Below are positions 1 to 9,502 of a stretch of 64,000 bases of DNA, piece after piece. Each line of letters opens with the position of its first letter. Position 1 is the stretch's first letter. The stretch comes from Paracoccus caeni (GTDB taxonomy: Bacteria > Pseudomonadota > Alphaproteobacteria > Rhodobacterales > Rhodobacteraceae): NCBI RefSeq assembly GCF_016629665.1, contig NZ_JAEPRQ010000001.1, forward strand, positions 1,302,001 through 1,366,000, given 5' to 3'. Below the pieces are notes generated by a model that was not told where the DNA came from, did not search any database, and saw only the letters and a program-made list of their open reading frames with translations. A program made the position numbers and the translations under genes.

Positions 1-1401
1 TCGCCCGCCAGCGGTGACCGGCTGGACGTCATCGATCCGGCGACCGGACAGGTCTTTGCGCGGATCGCCGCGGGCAATGCGCAGGATATCGATGCCGCCG
101 TTGCCGCGGCGCGTCGGGCGCTGGACGGTGAATGGGGCCGTCTGACCGCGACCGAGCGGGGACGGATTCTCAGCCGCGCCTCGGCCCTGGTGCAGGAGGC
201 GGCTGACGAACTGGCGGCGCTGGAGGCGCGCGATACCGGCAAGCCGATCTCGCAGGCGCGGGCGGATATCACTGCCACGGCGCGCTATCTGGAATTCTAT
301 GGCGGCGCTGCCGACAAGGTGCATGGCGATACGATCCCGTTTCTGCCGGGCCATTTCGCCCTGACCGAGCATGTCCCGCATGGCGTCACCGGCCATATCA
401 TCCCGTGGAACTATCCCGCGCAGATGTTCGGTCGCACGATTGCCGCCGCCTTGGCGATGGGCAATGCCTGCGTGCTGAAACCGGCCGAGGATGCCTGCCT
501 GACCCCCCTTCGCCTGACCGAGATCCTGCGCGATGCCGGTCTGCCTGCGGGTGCGCTGAACTGCGTCCCCGGTCGCGGCGGTGAGGCGGGTGCGGCGCTT
601 GCCGCGCATCGCGGCGTCGATTTCCTCAGCTTCACCGGCAGTCCCGAGGTGGGCGCGGCCATCCAGACGGCGGCGGCGCAGCATCATATCGGCTGCACGC
701 TGGAGCTGGGCGGCAAGTCACCGCAAATCCTGTTCGACGACGCCGATCTGGATCTGGCGATGCCGATCGTGATGAAGGCGATCACGCAGAATGCGGGTCA
801 GACCTGCTCGGCTGGCGCGCGGCTTCTGGTGCAGGACAGCATCGCGGCAGAGGTCACCCGCCGCTTGCAACAGGATTTCCCGAAGCTGACGGCGGGGGCG
901 CAGGATGCCGACCGCGATCTTGGTCCGCTGATCAGTCTGAAGCAGCAGGGCCGGGTTCAACGCTTCTGCGAAATCGCCGATGCCGACGGCATCCCGCTGA
1001 TCGCCGAAGGCCGGATCGACCCCGCAGCCTCACCCGACGGTCATTTCGTCGCGCCCCGCGCCTATGGCCCGGTCCCGCGCGATCATGCGCTGGCGCAGCA
1101 AGAGGTGTTCGGCCCGGTCCTGTCGCTGATGACCTTCACGGACGAGGCCGACGCGATCGCCCTTGCCAATGCCACCGATTACGGCCTCGTCGCGGGGGTC
1201 TGGTCGCAGAATGGCAGCCGCGCGATCCGGGTGGCCCGGCAGATCAAGGTGGGCCAAGTCTTCGTCAACGCCTATGGCGCGGGCGGTGGGATCGAGCTGC
1301 CCTTTGGCGGGATGAAGAAATCCGGTCATGGCCGCGAGAAGGGTTTCGATGCGCTTTATGAATTTGCGGCGACCCGGACCATGGTGATTAAGCACGACTG
1401 A
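1..1401 (+). CDS. Aldehyde dehydrogenase family protein (5' end outside window)
   Basis: NAD(P)-dependent aldehyde dehydrogenase that oxidises an aldehyde to the acid. The reading frame is open from base 1, and the first in-window residues (DVIDPATGQVFARI) are already typical family sequence, so the start lies upstream of the window. Visible motifs are the substrate/cofactor segment IIPWNYPAQM, the catalytic glutamate in LELGGKSPQ, and the nucleophilic cysteine in NAGQTCSAGARL. The C-terminus (ELPFGGMKKSGHGREKG) is the usual betaine/amino-aldehyde dehydrogenase ending. A betaine-aldehyde or gamma-aminobutyraldehyde substrate is possible but cannot be fixed from this. It converges on the adenine deaminase gene across an intergenic repeat. 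Confidence 0.93.
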   Translation, partial: SPASGDRLDVIDPATGQVFARIAAGNAQDIDAAVAAARRALDGEWGRLTATERGRILSRASALVQEAADELAALEARDTGKPISQARADITATARYLEFYGGAADKVHGDTIPFLPGHFALTEHVPHGVTGHIIPWNYPAQMFGRTIAAALAMGNACVLKPAEDACLTPLRLTEILRDAGLPAGALNCVPGRGGEAGAALAAHRGVDFLSFTGSPEVGAAIQTAAAQHHIGCTLELGGKSPQILFDDADLDLAMPIVMKAITQNAGQTCSAGARLLVQDSIAAEVTRRLQQDFPKLTAGAQDADRDLGPLISLKQQGRVQRFCEIADADGIPLIAEGRIDPAASPDGHFVAPRAYGPVPRDHALAQQEVFGPVLSLMTFTDEADAIALANATDYGLVAGVWSQNGSRAIRVARQIKVGQVFVNAYGAGGGIELPFGGMKKSGHGREKGFDALYEFAATRTMVIKHD

Positions 1402-1428
1402 AGCAGCGGCCCGCCAATTAAGCGTAGG

Positions 1429-1510
1429 GCAGTGCCCGCCCGTCCGGGCGGTCGGGCACTACCCGGCGTCGCCCAAGGGCGACTTGATTCCGGGCGGGCG
1501 CTTCATCCTC
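1429..1510 (+). repeat. Dispersed two-hairpin intergenic repeat, copy A
   Basis: This fills the gap between the convergent aldehyde dehydrogenase and adenine deaminase genes. A first inverted repeat (GTGCCCGCCCGTCCGGGCGG, then CGGGCACTACCC) is followed by a second short hairpin (GTCGCCCAAGGGCGAC) and a conserved tail, TTCCGGGCGGGCGCTT. The same order of elements recurs near 47.7 kb on this strand and near 21.7 and 52.9 kb on the other strand. It could act as a bidirectional terminator here; that is inference. Confidence 0.75.
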
Positions 1511-3206
1511 AGCCGGGGATGATCTCGAACTTCACCACATCGACCATCCCCCGGTCGGTGATCTTCAGCGCCGGGATCACCGGCAGGGCGGTGAAGGTCA
1601 GTTGCAGGAACGGCTCTTCAAGCGCCACCCCAAGGCTGTAGGCCGCATCGCGCATCGCTGCCAGCTTGTCGCGGATCACCTCATAACGCTCAAGGCTCAT
1701 CAGCCCGGCGACCGGCAGCGGCAATTCCGCAAGGATGCGCCCACCCTCGGCCACCACGAAACCGCCCTCGATCTCGGACAGACGGTTGGCGGCCAGCGCC
1801 ATGTCATCGTAATCCGCGCCGACCACGGCGATATTGTGGTGGTCGTGGCAGACTGTCGAGGCGATGGCGCCGCGTTTGATACCAAAGCCGCGCACGAAGC
1901 CGGTGGCGATGTTGCCGTTCTTGCCGTGCCGCTCGATCACCGCGATCCGCATCAGGTCGCGGGCAGGATCGGGGCGTTTGTCGCCATCTTCCGGCTCAAT
2001 ATCCTCGTGCAGATGTTCGGTGATGATCTTGCCGGGGATGATGCCGATCACGTCGGTCGTGGTCCGGTTGCCGGAGCAGCGAAAGTTCTGGGCCACCACC
2101 CGAGGCGCTTTCACCGATTTGCGTCCGACAGGTTCCACATGGCCGCGCGTCGCGAAAGCCGCATCGTCCACCACGCGACCGGCGCTGAGGACCAGTTGCG
2201 CGTGGCAGCCTTCGAGACTGTCCAGCGCCACGATATCGGCGCGCAGGCCCGGTGCTATCAATCCGCGATCTTTCAGACCGAAGGCCTCGGCAGCGGACAG
2301 GGACGCGGCGCGATAGACCGCCAGCGGCGGACAGCCCTTGGCGATCAGGGTGCGGATCATGTAGTCCAGATGGCCGTGATCGGCGATGTCCAGCGGGTTC
2401 CGGTCATCGGTGCAAAGGCACAGATAGGGCGCGGTGATGTCGGTGAGGACCGGCTGCAATGCCTCAAGATCCTTGCTGACCGAGCCTTCGCGGATCAGCA
2501 CCCGCATGCCCTTGCGTAACTTTTCCAGCGCTTCCTCGGCGGTCGTCGCTTCGTGTTCTGTGCGGATACCGGCGGCGATATAGGCGTTCAGGTCGCGGCC
2601 CGAAAGCTGCGGGCAATGGCCGTCGATATGACCGCCCTCAAAGAGGTGCAGCTTGGCCATGGCAGCGGGGTCGCGGTGGATCACGCCCGGATAGTTCATG
2701 AATTCGGCCAGCCCTATGTTTGATCGGTGGCCCATGACCTCTTGCAGATCGGCAGCCTCGATTCGTGCGCCCGAGGTTTCCATCTCGGTCGCAGGCACGC
2801 AGGACGACAGTTGCACCCGCAGATCCATCAGCAGGTGTTCCGAGGCGCGCTGGAAATAGCGGATGCCGTCAAGGCCGATGACATTGGCGATCTCATGCGG
2901 GTCGCAGATGGCGGTGGTGATGCCGCGCGGGGTGACGCAGCGGTCGAATTCGAACGGAGTCAGCAGGCTGCTTTCGACATGCAGATGGGTGTCGATGAAA
3001 CCGGGCACCAGCGTCAGGCCGGTCACGTCGATGATCCGGCTTGCGTCATAGCTGGCAGCGATGCCGACAATGCGGTCGCCGCAGATGGCGACATCGCCCG
3101 TCATCATGCTGCCGGTGATCAGGTCGAAGACACGGCCACCGCGCAGGACCAGATCGGCGGGCTCATCGCCCCTCGCCTGTGCAATCCGCTGTTCCAGTCC
3201 GGCCAT
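1509..3206 (-). CDS. ade: Adenine deaminase
   Basis: Amidohydrolase-family enzyme that deaminates adenine to hypoxanthine and ammonia in purine salvage. The 565-residue length fits the family. The N-terminal beta-strand region is followed by the metal-site sequence [16 protein letters not shown], with the HVESS variant characteristic of adenine deaminases, and then [12 protein letters not shown]. Further metal/catalytic segments are [11 protein letters not shown] and [10 protein letters not shown]. The chosen ATG has an AAAGGGGAAC Shine-Dalgarno stretch just upstream; the frame stays open further upstream but that part does not look like the family. It runs divergently from the aldolase gene. 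Confidence 0.95.
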   Translation of the reverse strand: MAGLEQRIAQARGDEPADLVLRGGRVFDLITGSMMTGDVAICGDRIVGIAASYDASRIIDVTGLTLVPGFIDTHLHVESSLLTPFEFDRCVTPRGITTAICDPHEIANVIGLDGIRYFQRASEHLLMDLRVQLSSCVPATEMETSGARIEAADLQEVMGHRSNIGLAEFMNYPGVIHRDPAAMAKLHLFEGGHIDGHCPQLSGRDLNAYIAAGIRTEHEATTAEEALEKLRKGMRVLIREGSVSKDLEALQPVLTDITAPYLCLCTDDRNPLDIADHGHLDYMIRTLIAKGCPPLAVYRAASLSAAEAFGLKDRGLIAPGLRADIVALDSLEGCHAQLVLSAGRVVDDAAFATRGHVEPVGRKSVKAPRVVAQNFRCSGNRTTTDVIGIIPGKIITEHLHEDIEPEDGDKRPDPARDLMRIAVIERHGKNGNIATGFVRGFGIKRGAIASTVCHDHHNIAVVGADYDDMALAANRLSEIEGGFVVAEGGRILAELPLPVAGLMSLERYEVIRDKLAAMRDAAYSLGVALEEPFLQLTFTALPVIPALKITDRGMVDVVKFEIIPG

Positions 3207-3329
3207 GTCGTTCCCCTTTGCTTTGACCCACAGAAGCCGATGCGCAGGCGGGCGTCCAGAGGGGCGGGCGGTCTTGCCTGCCGGAACGTGGCGTGCTTGG
3301 CTTTGCGGCAATGGGATGAGGGGGCGGTG

Positions 3330-4091
3330 ATGAAACTGACAGCGGAAAATTTCGGGGATCATTTCCGGTCCGGGGGGCAGGCGGTGAATGCATGGTGCGG
3401 CATCCCCTCGACGGTGACGGCAGAGATCGTGGCGCGTGCGGGTTTCGACATGCTGACGATCGATATGCAGCACGGGCTGGTCGATTATCAGTCTGTCCTG
3501 TCGATGTTGCAGGCGATGCAGGCAAGCGACGCGCCGAAGCTGGTCCGGGTGCCGTGGAACGAGCCGGGGATCATCATGAAGGTGCTGGATGCGGGCGCGG
3601 ACGGGGTGATCTGTCCGATGGTCAATTCCGCTGCCGATGCCCGCGCGCTGGTCGCGGCGGCGCGTTATGCGCCGGTCGGGACGCGCAGTTACGGGCCGGT
3701 CAGGGCGGCGATGCTGCATCAGGATTACGTGGCGCGCTCGGGCGATCTGGTGCAGGTCTTTGCGATGATCGAGACGGCGGAAGCGTTGGCGCAGCGTGAT
3801 GAGATCATGGCGGTCGAGGGGTTAAGCGGGGTCTATGTCGGCCCTGCGGATCTGGGGCTGTCGATGGGGTATCAGCCGACGCTGCTGCCGGAAGAACCTG
3901 CGGTGCTGGAGGCGATTGCGCAGGTGCTCGCCTCGGCGCGGCAGGCGGGGCTTCTGGCGGGGATCCATTGCGGCAATGGCGCGCGGGTGCGCGCGGTGCA
4001 GGCGCAGGGCTTTGATTTCGGGTCGCTGTCCACGGATGGCGGCATCTTCACGCGGGCGATTGCCGCTGCGTTGGAAGAGGCGCGGGGGTAG
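3330..4091 (+). CDS. HpcH/HpaI aldolase family protein
   Basis: Class II metal-dependent aldolase of the 4-hydroxy-2-oxoheptanedioate/2-keto-3-deoxy-L-rhamnonate aldolase family, 253 residues. Family features are the catalytic histidine in [12 protein letters not shown], the phosphate/substrate arginine in KLVRVPWN, and the divalent-metal ligands in AMIETAEAL (Glu) and [12 protein letters not shown] (Asp). These enzymes cleave a 2-keto-3-deoxy acid to pyruvate plus an aldehyde. The substrate is unknown, since no pathway partner sits next to it. The ATG follows a GGGGCGGTG stretch. The gene ends 66 bases before the convergent hisH stop. Confidence 0.9.
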   Translation: MKLTAENFGDHFRSGGQAVNAWCGIPSTVTAEIVARAGFDMLTIDMQHGLVDYQSVLSMLQAMQASDAPKLVRVPWNEPGIIMKVLDAGADGVICPMVNSAADARALVAAARYAPVGTRSYGPVRAAMLHQDYVARSGDLVQVFAMIETAEALAQRDEIMAVEGLSGVYVGPADLGLSMGYQPTLLPEEPAVLEAIAQVLASARQAGLLAGIHCGNGARVRAVQAQGFDFGSLSTDGGIFTRAIAAALEEARG

Positions 4092-4157
4092 GGGGCTTTC
4101 TGCCCCCTCGGCCGCAGGCGGACTCACCCCCGAGGATATTTGAGTGAAGAAGAGGCT
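4092..4157 (+). repeat. GGATATTT-containing intergenic motif, copy 1
   Basis: The gap between the aldolase and hisH stops carries a G-rich/C-rich hairpin-forming stretch (GGGGGCTTTCTGCCCCC) followed by CACCCCCGAGGATATTTGAG. The core (CACCCC, then GGATATTT) recurs after the Fur gene at 19.4 kb and in shortened form at 57.6 kb. I read it as a terminator-like recurring element. Confidence 0.55.
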
Positions 4158-4787
4158 TCAGGGGGTCCAGCGCAGGAAATTGCCGATCAGGCGCAGGCCG
4201 ATGGCCTGGGATTTTTCCGGGTGGAACTGGGTGCCGACGATATTGTCGCGTCCGACGATGGCGGTCACGTCATGGCCGTAATCGACATGGGCAAGGCGGT
4301 GGGCCGGGTCGGTGACGCGCAGGTGCCAGCCGTGGACGAAATAGGCGTGATCGCCGGTCGTGATGCCGTCAAGAATCGGGTGCGGCTGGTCGATGATCAG
4401 ATCGTTCCAGCCCATATGCGGCACCTTGAGGCCGGGGGCGTCGATGGCCACCACCTCGCCGCCGATCCAGTCGAGACCGAGGGTTTCGCGATATTCATGC
4501 CCCACCGTCGCCAGCATCTGCATGCCGACGCAGATGCCCATGAACGGCACGCCGCGGCTGAGGACCGCTTCGGTGATCGCTTCGGCCATGCCGTTTACTT
4601 CACCCAATGCTGCGCGGCAGGCGGGGAAGGCGCCGTCGCCCGGCAGCACGATCCGGTCGGCTTTCGCGGCGGTGTCGGGGTCAGAGGTGACGATCACCTC
4701 GGCCCCGATCTCGCGGCCCATTTTCTGAAACGCCTTTTCCGCCGAATGCAGGTTGCCGCTGTCGTAATCGATCAGCGCCACCCGCAT
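4158..4787 (-). CDS. hisH: Imidazole glycerol phosphate synthase, glutaminase subunit HisH
   Basis: Glutaminase subunit of IGP synthase. It releases ammonia from glutamine and channels it to the HisF cyclase in histidine biosynthesis. 209 residues, class I amidotransferase fold. The nucleophile cysteine is in FMGICVGMQML and the His-Glu pair is in GTQFHPEKSQ; the N-terminus VALIDYDSGNLHSAEKAF is typical. The ATG overlaps the hisB stop by one base (TGATG); an in-frame TTG one codon earlier is less likely. The usual next genes (hisA, hisF, hisE) do not follow. A convergent aldolase gene does. Confidence 0.97.
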   Translation of the reverse strand: MRVALIDYDSGNLHSAEKAFQKMGREIGAEVIVTSDPDTAAKADRIVLPGDGAFPACRAALGEVNGMAEAITEAVLSRGVPFMGICVGMQMLATVGHEYRETLGLDWIGGEVVAIDAPGLKVPHMGWNDLIIDQPHPILDGITTGDHAYFVHGWHLRVTDPAHRLAHVDYGHDVTAIVGRDNIVGTQFHPEKSQAIGLRLIGNFLRWTP

Positions 4788-5374
4788 CAAAGCGCCCCCT
4801 TGGTCGAGGGAAGGACGCCCGACATACGCGGATCAGGCTCGACCGCTTCGCGCAGCGCGCGGGCGACGGCCTTGAAGGCGGCCTCGGCGATGTGGTGGGA
4901 ATTGATCCCGTGCAGGCGGTCCACATGCAGGGTGATGCCGCCATGGGTGGACAGCGCCTGGAAGAATTCGCGGACCAGTTCGGTGTCGAAAGTGCCGATC
5001 TTGGCGGTCGGGAAATCGACGTTCCAGACCAGATAGGGCCGCGCCGACAGATCCAGTGCCGCGCGGATCTGCGCGTCATCCATCGCCAGATGGAAGCTGC
5101 CATAACGGCGGATGCCCTTCTTGTCGCCAAGCGCCGCAACCAAAGCCTGACCGATGGCGATGCCGGTATCCTCGACCGTGTGGTGGTCATCGACGTGCAG
5201 GTCGCCGGTGGCGCGGATGGTCAGGTCGATCAGCGAATGGCGGGACAACTGGTCCAGCATGTGATCGAAGAAGCCCACGCCCGTCTGATTGTCATAGGTG
5301 CCGGTACCGTCGAGGTTCAGCGTCACCTCGATCTGCGTTTCGGCGGTTTTGCGGGTGATGGTAGCTTCGCGCAT
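4787..5374 (-). CDS. hisB: Imidazoleglycerol-phosphate dehydratase
   Basis: Dehydrates imidazole glycerol phosphate to imidazole acetol phosphate in histidine biosynthesis. At 195 residues it is the monofunctional form without the histidinol-phosphatase domain of the enterobacterial fusion. The manganese-binding repeats are both visible: [14 protein letters not shown] around residues 65-78 and [14 protein letters not shown] near residue 165. The ATG at 5374 is preceded by AAAGGAAATGCG. The frame is open further upstream but lacks family similarity. The gene is the promoter-proximal member of hisB-hisH and is divergent from the BCCT transporter. Confidence 0.97.
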   Translation of the reverse strand: MREATITRKTAETQIEVTLNLDGTGTYDNQTGVGFFDHMLDQLSRHSLIDLTIRATGDLHVDDHHTVEDTGIAIGQALVAALGDKKGIRRYGSFHLAMDDAQIRAALDLSARPYLVWNVDFPTAKIGTFDTELVREFFQALSTHGGITLHVDRLHGINSHHIAEAAFKAVARALREAVEPDPRMSGVLPSTKGAL

Positions 5375-5640
5375 CGCATTTCCTTTCATCGCCCGCGCCT
5401 TATACGGCCCGCATAGCGCCCCGCCAAGCGGAAGCTGACAAGGCGCCGTCCTCTGCGCCGGTGTTGCGGCTTTTGGGCCAGCCGTCCTGCCGATTGGCAA
5501 GCCGAGGGTGAGGAAAACGACCGAATTTGCGCAATATGTCGTTAACGAACCCGAGAGGTCGCAGGGGGAAACATGGATTTCGGGCTTCGGCGGAACCCTG
5601 AAACCATCACCATGACGGACGAAAATCAAAAGGGGGGAGT

Positions 5641-7377
5641 ATGGGAAAGACACCTAGAACCGATCCAAAGGGTCATCCGGGCGATGAGCAGGAAGAACGC
5701 AGGGTGCTGAGCGGGGATTACGAGATTGCCCAGCCGCCACCCACAGGCTCGGACCCGACGGCGGGGATGCGTGCGCCGCAGGGGGCGACTGCGGTGATCG
5801 ACACCAATTACGAGCTTGGTCAGCACAATATCGAAGGCAACATGCCCTTCGCCTATGAAATCCATAACCCGGTCTTCATGATCTCTGCTGTAGGGATCGT
5901 CCTTTTCACCGCCATCACCATGATCTTCCCGGTCCAGATGGAGCCGCTGTTCATCGGCATGCGCGAGATGCTGACGCAGAATCTGGCGTGGTTTTTCATC
6001 CTGTCGGGGAATGTCTTCCTGATCCTCTGCATCGGTCTGATCCTGTCGCCTCTGGGCAAGGTCCGGCTTGGCGGACCAGAGGCGCGGCCTGATTTCAGCC
6101 TGCTGGGCTGGTTCGCGATGCTGTTTGCCGCCGGTATGGGCATCGGGCTGATGTATTACGGCGTCAGCGAGCCGCTTGGCCATTTCGATGCGGCGCTTGG
6201 CGGCGTCGCTGCCGATGGTGGCGCGCGGACCGACTGGGCCCCCCTTGGCGGGGCCGAGGGGGATGAGATGGCGGCGCGGCGGCTTGCCATGGCCTCGACC
6301 ATCTTTCACTGGGGGCTGCACCCTTGGGCGATTTATGCGGTGGTCGCGCTGGCTTTGGCGTTGTTTGCGTTCAACAAGGGGCTGCCGCTGACGCTGCGCT
6401 CGGTCTTCTATCCGATCTTCGGCGAAAGGGTCTGGGGCTGGCCGGGGCATGTCATCGACATTCTGGCGGTGCTGGCGACCCTGTTCGGGCTGGCGACATC
6501 GCTGGGCATCGGCGCGGATCAGGCATCCGCCGGGATCACCATGCTGTTTGGCCTGCCGGAATCGGACATGTCGAAGATCGTTCTGATCATCGTTATCACC
6601 ATGGTCGCGACCACCTCGGTCATGCTGGGGGTCGAGAAGGGAGTGAAGAAGCTGTCCGAATTCAACATGATCCTTGCCATCGTGCTGCTGGTCTTCGTGA
6701 TCGCGATGGGCCCGACATGGCAAATCTTCACCGGCTTCTTCGGCAATCTAAAGGCCTATGCAGGGGAAATCCTGTCGCTTTCCAATCCCTTCGGTCGCGA
6801 GGATGACAATTTCCGCCAAGGCTGGACGGCCTTCTACTGGGCTTGGTGGATCAGTTGGTCGCCCTTCGTCGGCATGTTCATCGCGCGGGTGTCGCGGGGG
6901 CGGACGGTGCGCGAATTCCTGATCGCGGTGCTGATCGTGCCATCTTTGATCTCGGTCCTGTGGATGACCTCGCTGGGTGGCACCGCCATCAGCCTGACGT
7001 TGGGCGGCTATAACGGCATCCGCGAGGCGGCGCTGGAACTGCAACTGTTTCAGATGCTGGGGCAATTGCCGCTGGCGCAGATCACCAGCTTTATCGGCAT
7101 CATTCTGGTGATCGTGTTCTTCGTCACCTCGTCGGATTCGGGATCGCTGGTGATCGACACGATCGCGGCGGGTGGCAAGACCGACTCGCCGGTGCCGCAG
7201 CGGCTGTTCTGGTGCTGTCTGGAGGGGCTGGTCGCCATTGCGCTGCTGCTGGGCGGCGGTCTGATGGCGTTGCAGGCGATGGCGGTTTCGACCGGGTTCC
7301 CCTTCACGCTGGTGCTTCTGGGCGCGTGCTGGGCGCTGGTCGTCGGATTGCTGCAGGAGAGGCGAGAACTTGCCTGA
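5641..7377 (+). CDS. BCCT-family (betaine/choline/carnitine-type) transporter
   Basis: Inner-membrane secondary transporter of quaternary ammonium compounds, probably used for osmoprotection or as a route to carbon and nitrogen. 578 residues, with a hydrophilic N-terminal extension of about 70 residues followed by roughly twelve hydrophobic segments. The family signature region [20 protein letters not shown] is near residues 400-420. The GMGIG stretch at about residues 165-169 is the sodium-coupled betaine-type variant rather than the carnitine type. An AGGGGGGAG Shine-Dalgarno lies directly before the ATG. A strong hairpin terminator follows. Exact substrate unresolved. Confidence 0.93.
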   Translation: MGKTPRTDPKGHPGDEQEERRVLSGDYEIAQPPPTGSDPTAGMRAPQGATAVIDTNYELGQHNIEGNMPFAYEIHNPVFMISAVGIVLFTAITMIFPVQMEPLFIGMREMLTQNLAWFFILSGNVFLILCIGLILSPLGKVRLGGPEARPDFSLLGWFAMLFAAGMGIGLMYYGVSEPLGHFDAALGGVAADGGARTDWAPLGGAEGDEMAARRLAMASTIFHWGLHPWAIYAVVALALALFAFNKGLPLTLRSVFYPIFGERVWGWPGHVIDILAVLATLFGLATSLGIGADQASAGITMLFGLPESDMSKIVLIIVITMVATTSVMLGVEKGVKKLSEFNMILAIVLLVFVIAMGPTWQIFTGFFGNLKAYAGEILSLSNPFGREDDNFRQGWTAFYWAWWISWSPFVGMFIARVSRGRTVREFLIAVLIVPSLISVLWMTSLGGTAISLTLGGYNGIREAALELQLFQMLGQLPLAQITSFIGIILVIVFFVTSSDSGSLVIDTIAAGGKTDSPVPQRLFWCCLEGLVAIALLLGGGLMALQAMAVSTGFPFTLVLLGACWALVVGLLQERRELA

Positions 7378-7396
7378 GACAGTAAACTTATCCGTC

Positions 7397-7430
7397 AGAA
7401 CGGGCAGGATTTCCTGCCCGTTCTTGTTTT
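7397..7430 (+). terminator. Rho-independent terminator after the BCCT gene
   Basis: A 12-base-pair stem (AGAACGGGCAGG / CCTGCCCGTTCT) with an ATTT loop is followed by TGTTTTATT. It lies 20 bases after the transporter stop. Confidence 0.88.
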
Positions 7431-7482
7431 ATTGCCTCTGGGGTGCAAAAACGGGTGCTGACGCCAGTATAGGACCGACCTG

Positions 7483-8037
7483 ATGACAGACATTTCCGTC
7501 AGCGAACGCCGCCTCAGCGCCGCGCTTGACCGCATCGATCAGTTTCTCGAGGCCGGTCCCGCAGCCCGAACGGATCGCGCGGCCCCGTCAGCCGATATCG
7601 GGCTGCAGACCCGTCTGGACGCTGCGCTGGCCGAAAACAGGCGCTTGCAGGACGAACTGGCGGCGCGGGATACGGTTTCCGATGAGGGTGGCGACCGACT
7701 GGCCAGCGCCAGTGAACAGGCAGCGCGGCTGGCGGCGGCGAATGACGATCTGGCGGCGGCGAACCGCGTGCTGATCGAGGCGGCATCGGGGCAGGGCGAT
7801 CTGGCCGAGGCGGTCAGTGTCGCGCTGGAAGCCGAAATCGAGGCGCTTCGTGCCGCCCGTGCTGCAGAGATTGCTCAGCTTGGAGATATCATGGTCGAGC
7901 TGGAGCGACTGTTGGCCGGCGAAGGCGAAGGGCAGGCGGCGGGCGATGCTACGGCCGAGGCTGCAGCAGATTCCGGTGGCGTCCCGGATCTGTCGGAAGC
8001 CGCCGATAACGACGATTTGCAGAGCGAGGACAGGTAG
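7483..8037 (+). CDS. Coiled-coil protein upstream of zapA
   Basis: 184-residue acidic, alanine-rich cytoplasmic protein without signal peptide or membrane segment. Residues about 45-145 are dominated by heptad-like Leu/Ala/Glu patterns (RLDAALAENRRLQDELAAR, then ALEAEIEALRAARAAEIAQL), predicting a long coiled coil. The last 40 residues are acidic and probably disordered. Its stop codon abuts the zapA start with no gap, so the two are almost certainly co-translated. A role as a ZapA/FtsZ-ring partner similar in shape to ZapB is attractive but purely inferred; I do not recognise a named family. Confidence 0.8.
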   Translation: MTDISVSERRLSAALDRIDQFLEAGPAARTDRAAPSADIGLQTRLDAALAENRRLQDELAARDTVSDEGGDRLASASEQAARLAAANDDLAAANRVLIEAASGQGDLAEAVSVALEAEIEALRAARAAEIAQLGDIMVELERLLAGEGEGQAAGDATAEAAADSGGVPDLSEAADNDDLQSEDR

Positions 8038-8397
8038 ATGGCCGAGGTCGTATTCACCATCGGACACAAAGAATATCGTCTGAGCGCGCAGGACGGCGAA
8101 GAGCGTCTGTTGCAGCGGGCAGCGCAGGTTCTGGATGCAGAGGCGCAGCAAATCCTTGAACAGGCGGGCCGCGTCCCCGAGCCGCGCTTGCTGCTTCTGG
8201 CGGGGCTGATGCTGGCGGATCGCTTTGCCACCATGGAAGAGCGTGCCGAAAAGGCCGAGCGGCTGGCGAACCGGCTGCAGACCAATCCGCAGCGGGTCGA
8301 AGTGCCGGTGATTCCCTCGGATCTGAAAGAGGCGATGGCGGAACTGGCCGCGCGCGCCGAATCGCTGGCCGAGCGTCTGGAAGAGCAGAACAGCTGA
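8038..8397 (+). CDS. zapA: Cell division protein ZapA
   Basis: FtsZ-ring associated protein that bundles FtsZ protofilaments at mid-cell. 119 residues: an N-terminal ZapA head (EVVFTIGHKEYRLSAQDGEE) with the expected strand-helix pattern, the conserved LLLLAGLMLADRF helix near residues 50-65, and a C-terminal coiled coil (ELAARAESLAERLEEQNS). It directly follows the coiled-coil gene (GGACAGGTAG before ATG). The gene ends three bases before the stop of the convergent acetyltransferase, so the usual downstream ygfA is not here. Confidence 0.93.
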   Translation: MAEVVFTIGHKEYRLSAQDGEERLLQRAAQVLDAEAQQILEQAGRVPEPRLLLLAGLMLADRFATMEERAEKAERLANRLQTNPQRVEVPVIPSDLKEAMAELAARAESLAERLEEQNS

Positions 8398-8400
8398 GCC

Positions 8401-8919
8401 TTAAAGCCGCAGCGACATTGCGCAGCGGTCGGTCAAACCGGCCTCTGCCTCTTGCTCAAGGATCTTGCGAAGTTCGGGCGTCAGGTCACTCGTGGCCAGA
8501 ATTGCAAAGCCCAGACGGCGATACCACGGCCCGTTCCATGGCACATCGCGAAAGGTCGTCAATGTGAGGGCCTTTGCCGATCGCGCCATGGCCTCGGTCC
8601 GGCAACGGGCGATCAGGGCGCTGCCGATCCCCTGACCCTGATGGTCCGGCTCGACCGCGATCTGCCACAGATGCATCGCATTTCCCAGCATTTCGGTGCT
8701 GGCAAAGCCGCTGATCTGCCCGTCAGATTGCGTGCTGAGCAGAACCAGCCCGCCTGCGATCATCTCCAGATGACGGGTTTCAGAGGTCACCTCGTCCTCG
8801 GCGATCCATTCCAGACCCGGCCATTGCCGGAAGTTTTCGCCCGCGCGCCGCTCGACCTGCGGCAACAGGGCGGCATCTGCCGATGTGGCGGGGCGGATGA
8901 TCAGGTCGGAAGAGGGCAT
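8401..8919 (-). CDS. GNAT-family N-acetyltransferase
   Basis: 172-residue single-domain acetyltransferase that moves an acetyl group from acetyl-CoA to an amine. The acetyl-CoA loop (motif A) is in VEPDHQGQGIGSALIARC around residues 95-110, preceded by LWQIAVEP, and the C-terminal PWYRRLGFAIL matches the WYxxxGF pattern of many small-substrate GNATs. Substrate unknown. The start at 8919 is the first ATG before family similarity (SDLIIRPATSADAALL). It is convergent with zapA. Confidence 0.9.
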   Translation of the reverse strand: MPSSDLIIRPATSADAALLPQVERRAGENFRQWPGLEWIAEDEVTSETRHLEMIAGGLVLLSTQSDGQISGFASTEMLGNAMHLWQIAVEPDHQGQGIGSALIARCRTEAMARSAKALTLTTFRDVPWNGPWYRRLGFAILATSDLTPELRKILEQEAEAGLTDRCAMSLRL

Positions 8920-8989
8920 CGTTCAAATTCTCAGGATTTTGTTGGCTGCGGTTAATCGGCTGTTAATCTGTCGCTGTCAGTTTCGGCTC

Positions 8990-9304
8990 ATGCGCCAGAT
9001 TCTTTTCACCCTGCTGATCCTTCCCTGCCTGCTGCTTGCGGGCTGCGCCACCTCATCGCCCGATATGATGGGCACATTGCGAAAGGAGGTCGAGGTTGAG
9101 GGCATAAACTTCGTCGTGTTCCACGATCTCAACGAGGCTGAGGTGATCCGCATGGGCTATCTTCGACGACACGAGCGGCAGGGCGTGCCGCGACTGATGG
9201 CGATTGCGGCGGAACAGGCCTCGGGGTGCCGGGTGATCGTGGACAGTATGACCACCAGACTTCCCGGCGATACCGGCGTGGCGCGATTCGATCTGGGTTG
9301 TTAG
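8990..9304 (+). CDS. Small predicted lipoprotein
   Basis: 104-residue secreted protein with a lipoprotein signal. Residues 1-19 form a basic start, a hydrophobic core and the lipobox LLAGC, with Cys19 as the lipidation site. The mature part is mixed alpha/beta with two further cysteines (ASGCRVI and the terminal DLGC) that could form a disulfide. I chose the ATG that gives the signal peptide; the frame is open upstream but would bury it. No family recognised. Probably anchored in the outer or inner membrane facing the periplasm. Confidence 0.82.
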   Translation: MRQILFTLLILPCLLLAGCATSSPDMMGTLRKEVEVEGINFVVFHDLNEAEVIRMGYLRRHERQGVPRLMAIAAEQASGCRVIVDSMTTRLPGDTGVARFDLGC

Positions 9305-9502
9305 ATTTCGATCCTATCGTTTGACAACGCGCATTCTACAGAACAGAGCCACCCCCCATCACGGGCCTTTCACTCAAGCGGCTGGCCATAGCCAGAGAGG
9401 CACCATCGGCTCTGGCCTCAATGGCGAGCAGCGTTCAACTCAACCTGCCGCGCCATTAATGTTGGGATTGATCTCCCACCCGTGCCGCAGCATCTATGCC
9501 GG
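9305..9502. other. Gene-poor stretch before the pseudogene
   Basis: No supported coding sequence. Short open frames exist on both strands, but none has a Shine-Dalgarno plus recognisable protein character. With the frameshifted gene that follows it makes about 500 bases of decayed sequence between the lipoprotein and the esterase. Confidence 0.5.

Noticed and set aside
1602..2519. Long plus-strand open frame opposite the adenine deaminase gene
   Set aside because: It is the antisense shadow of a clear adenine deaminase and has the His/Arg/Asp-rich composition of GC-rich shadow frames.
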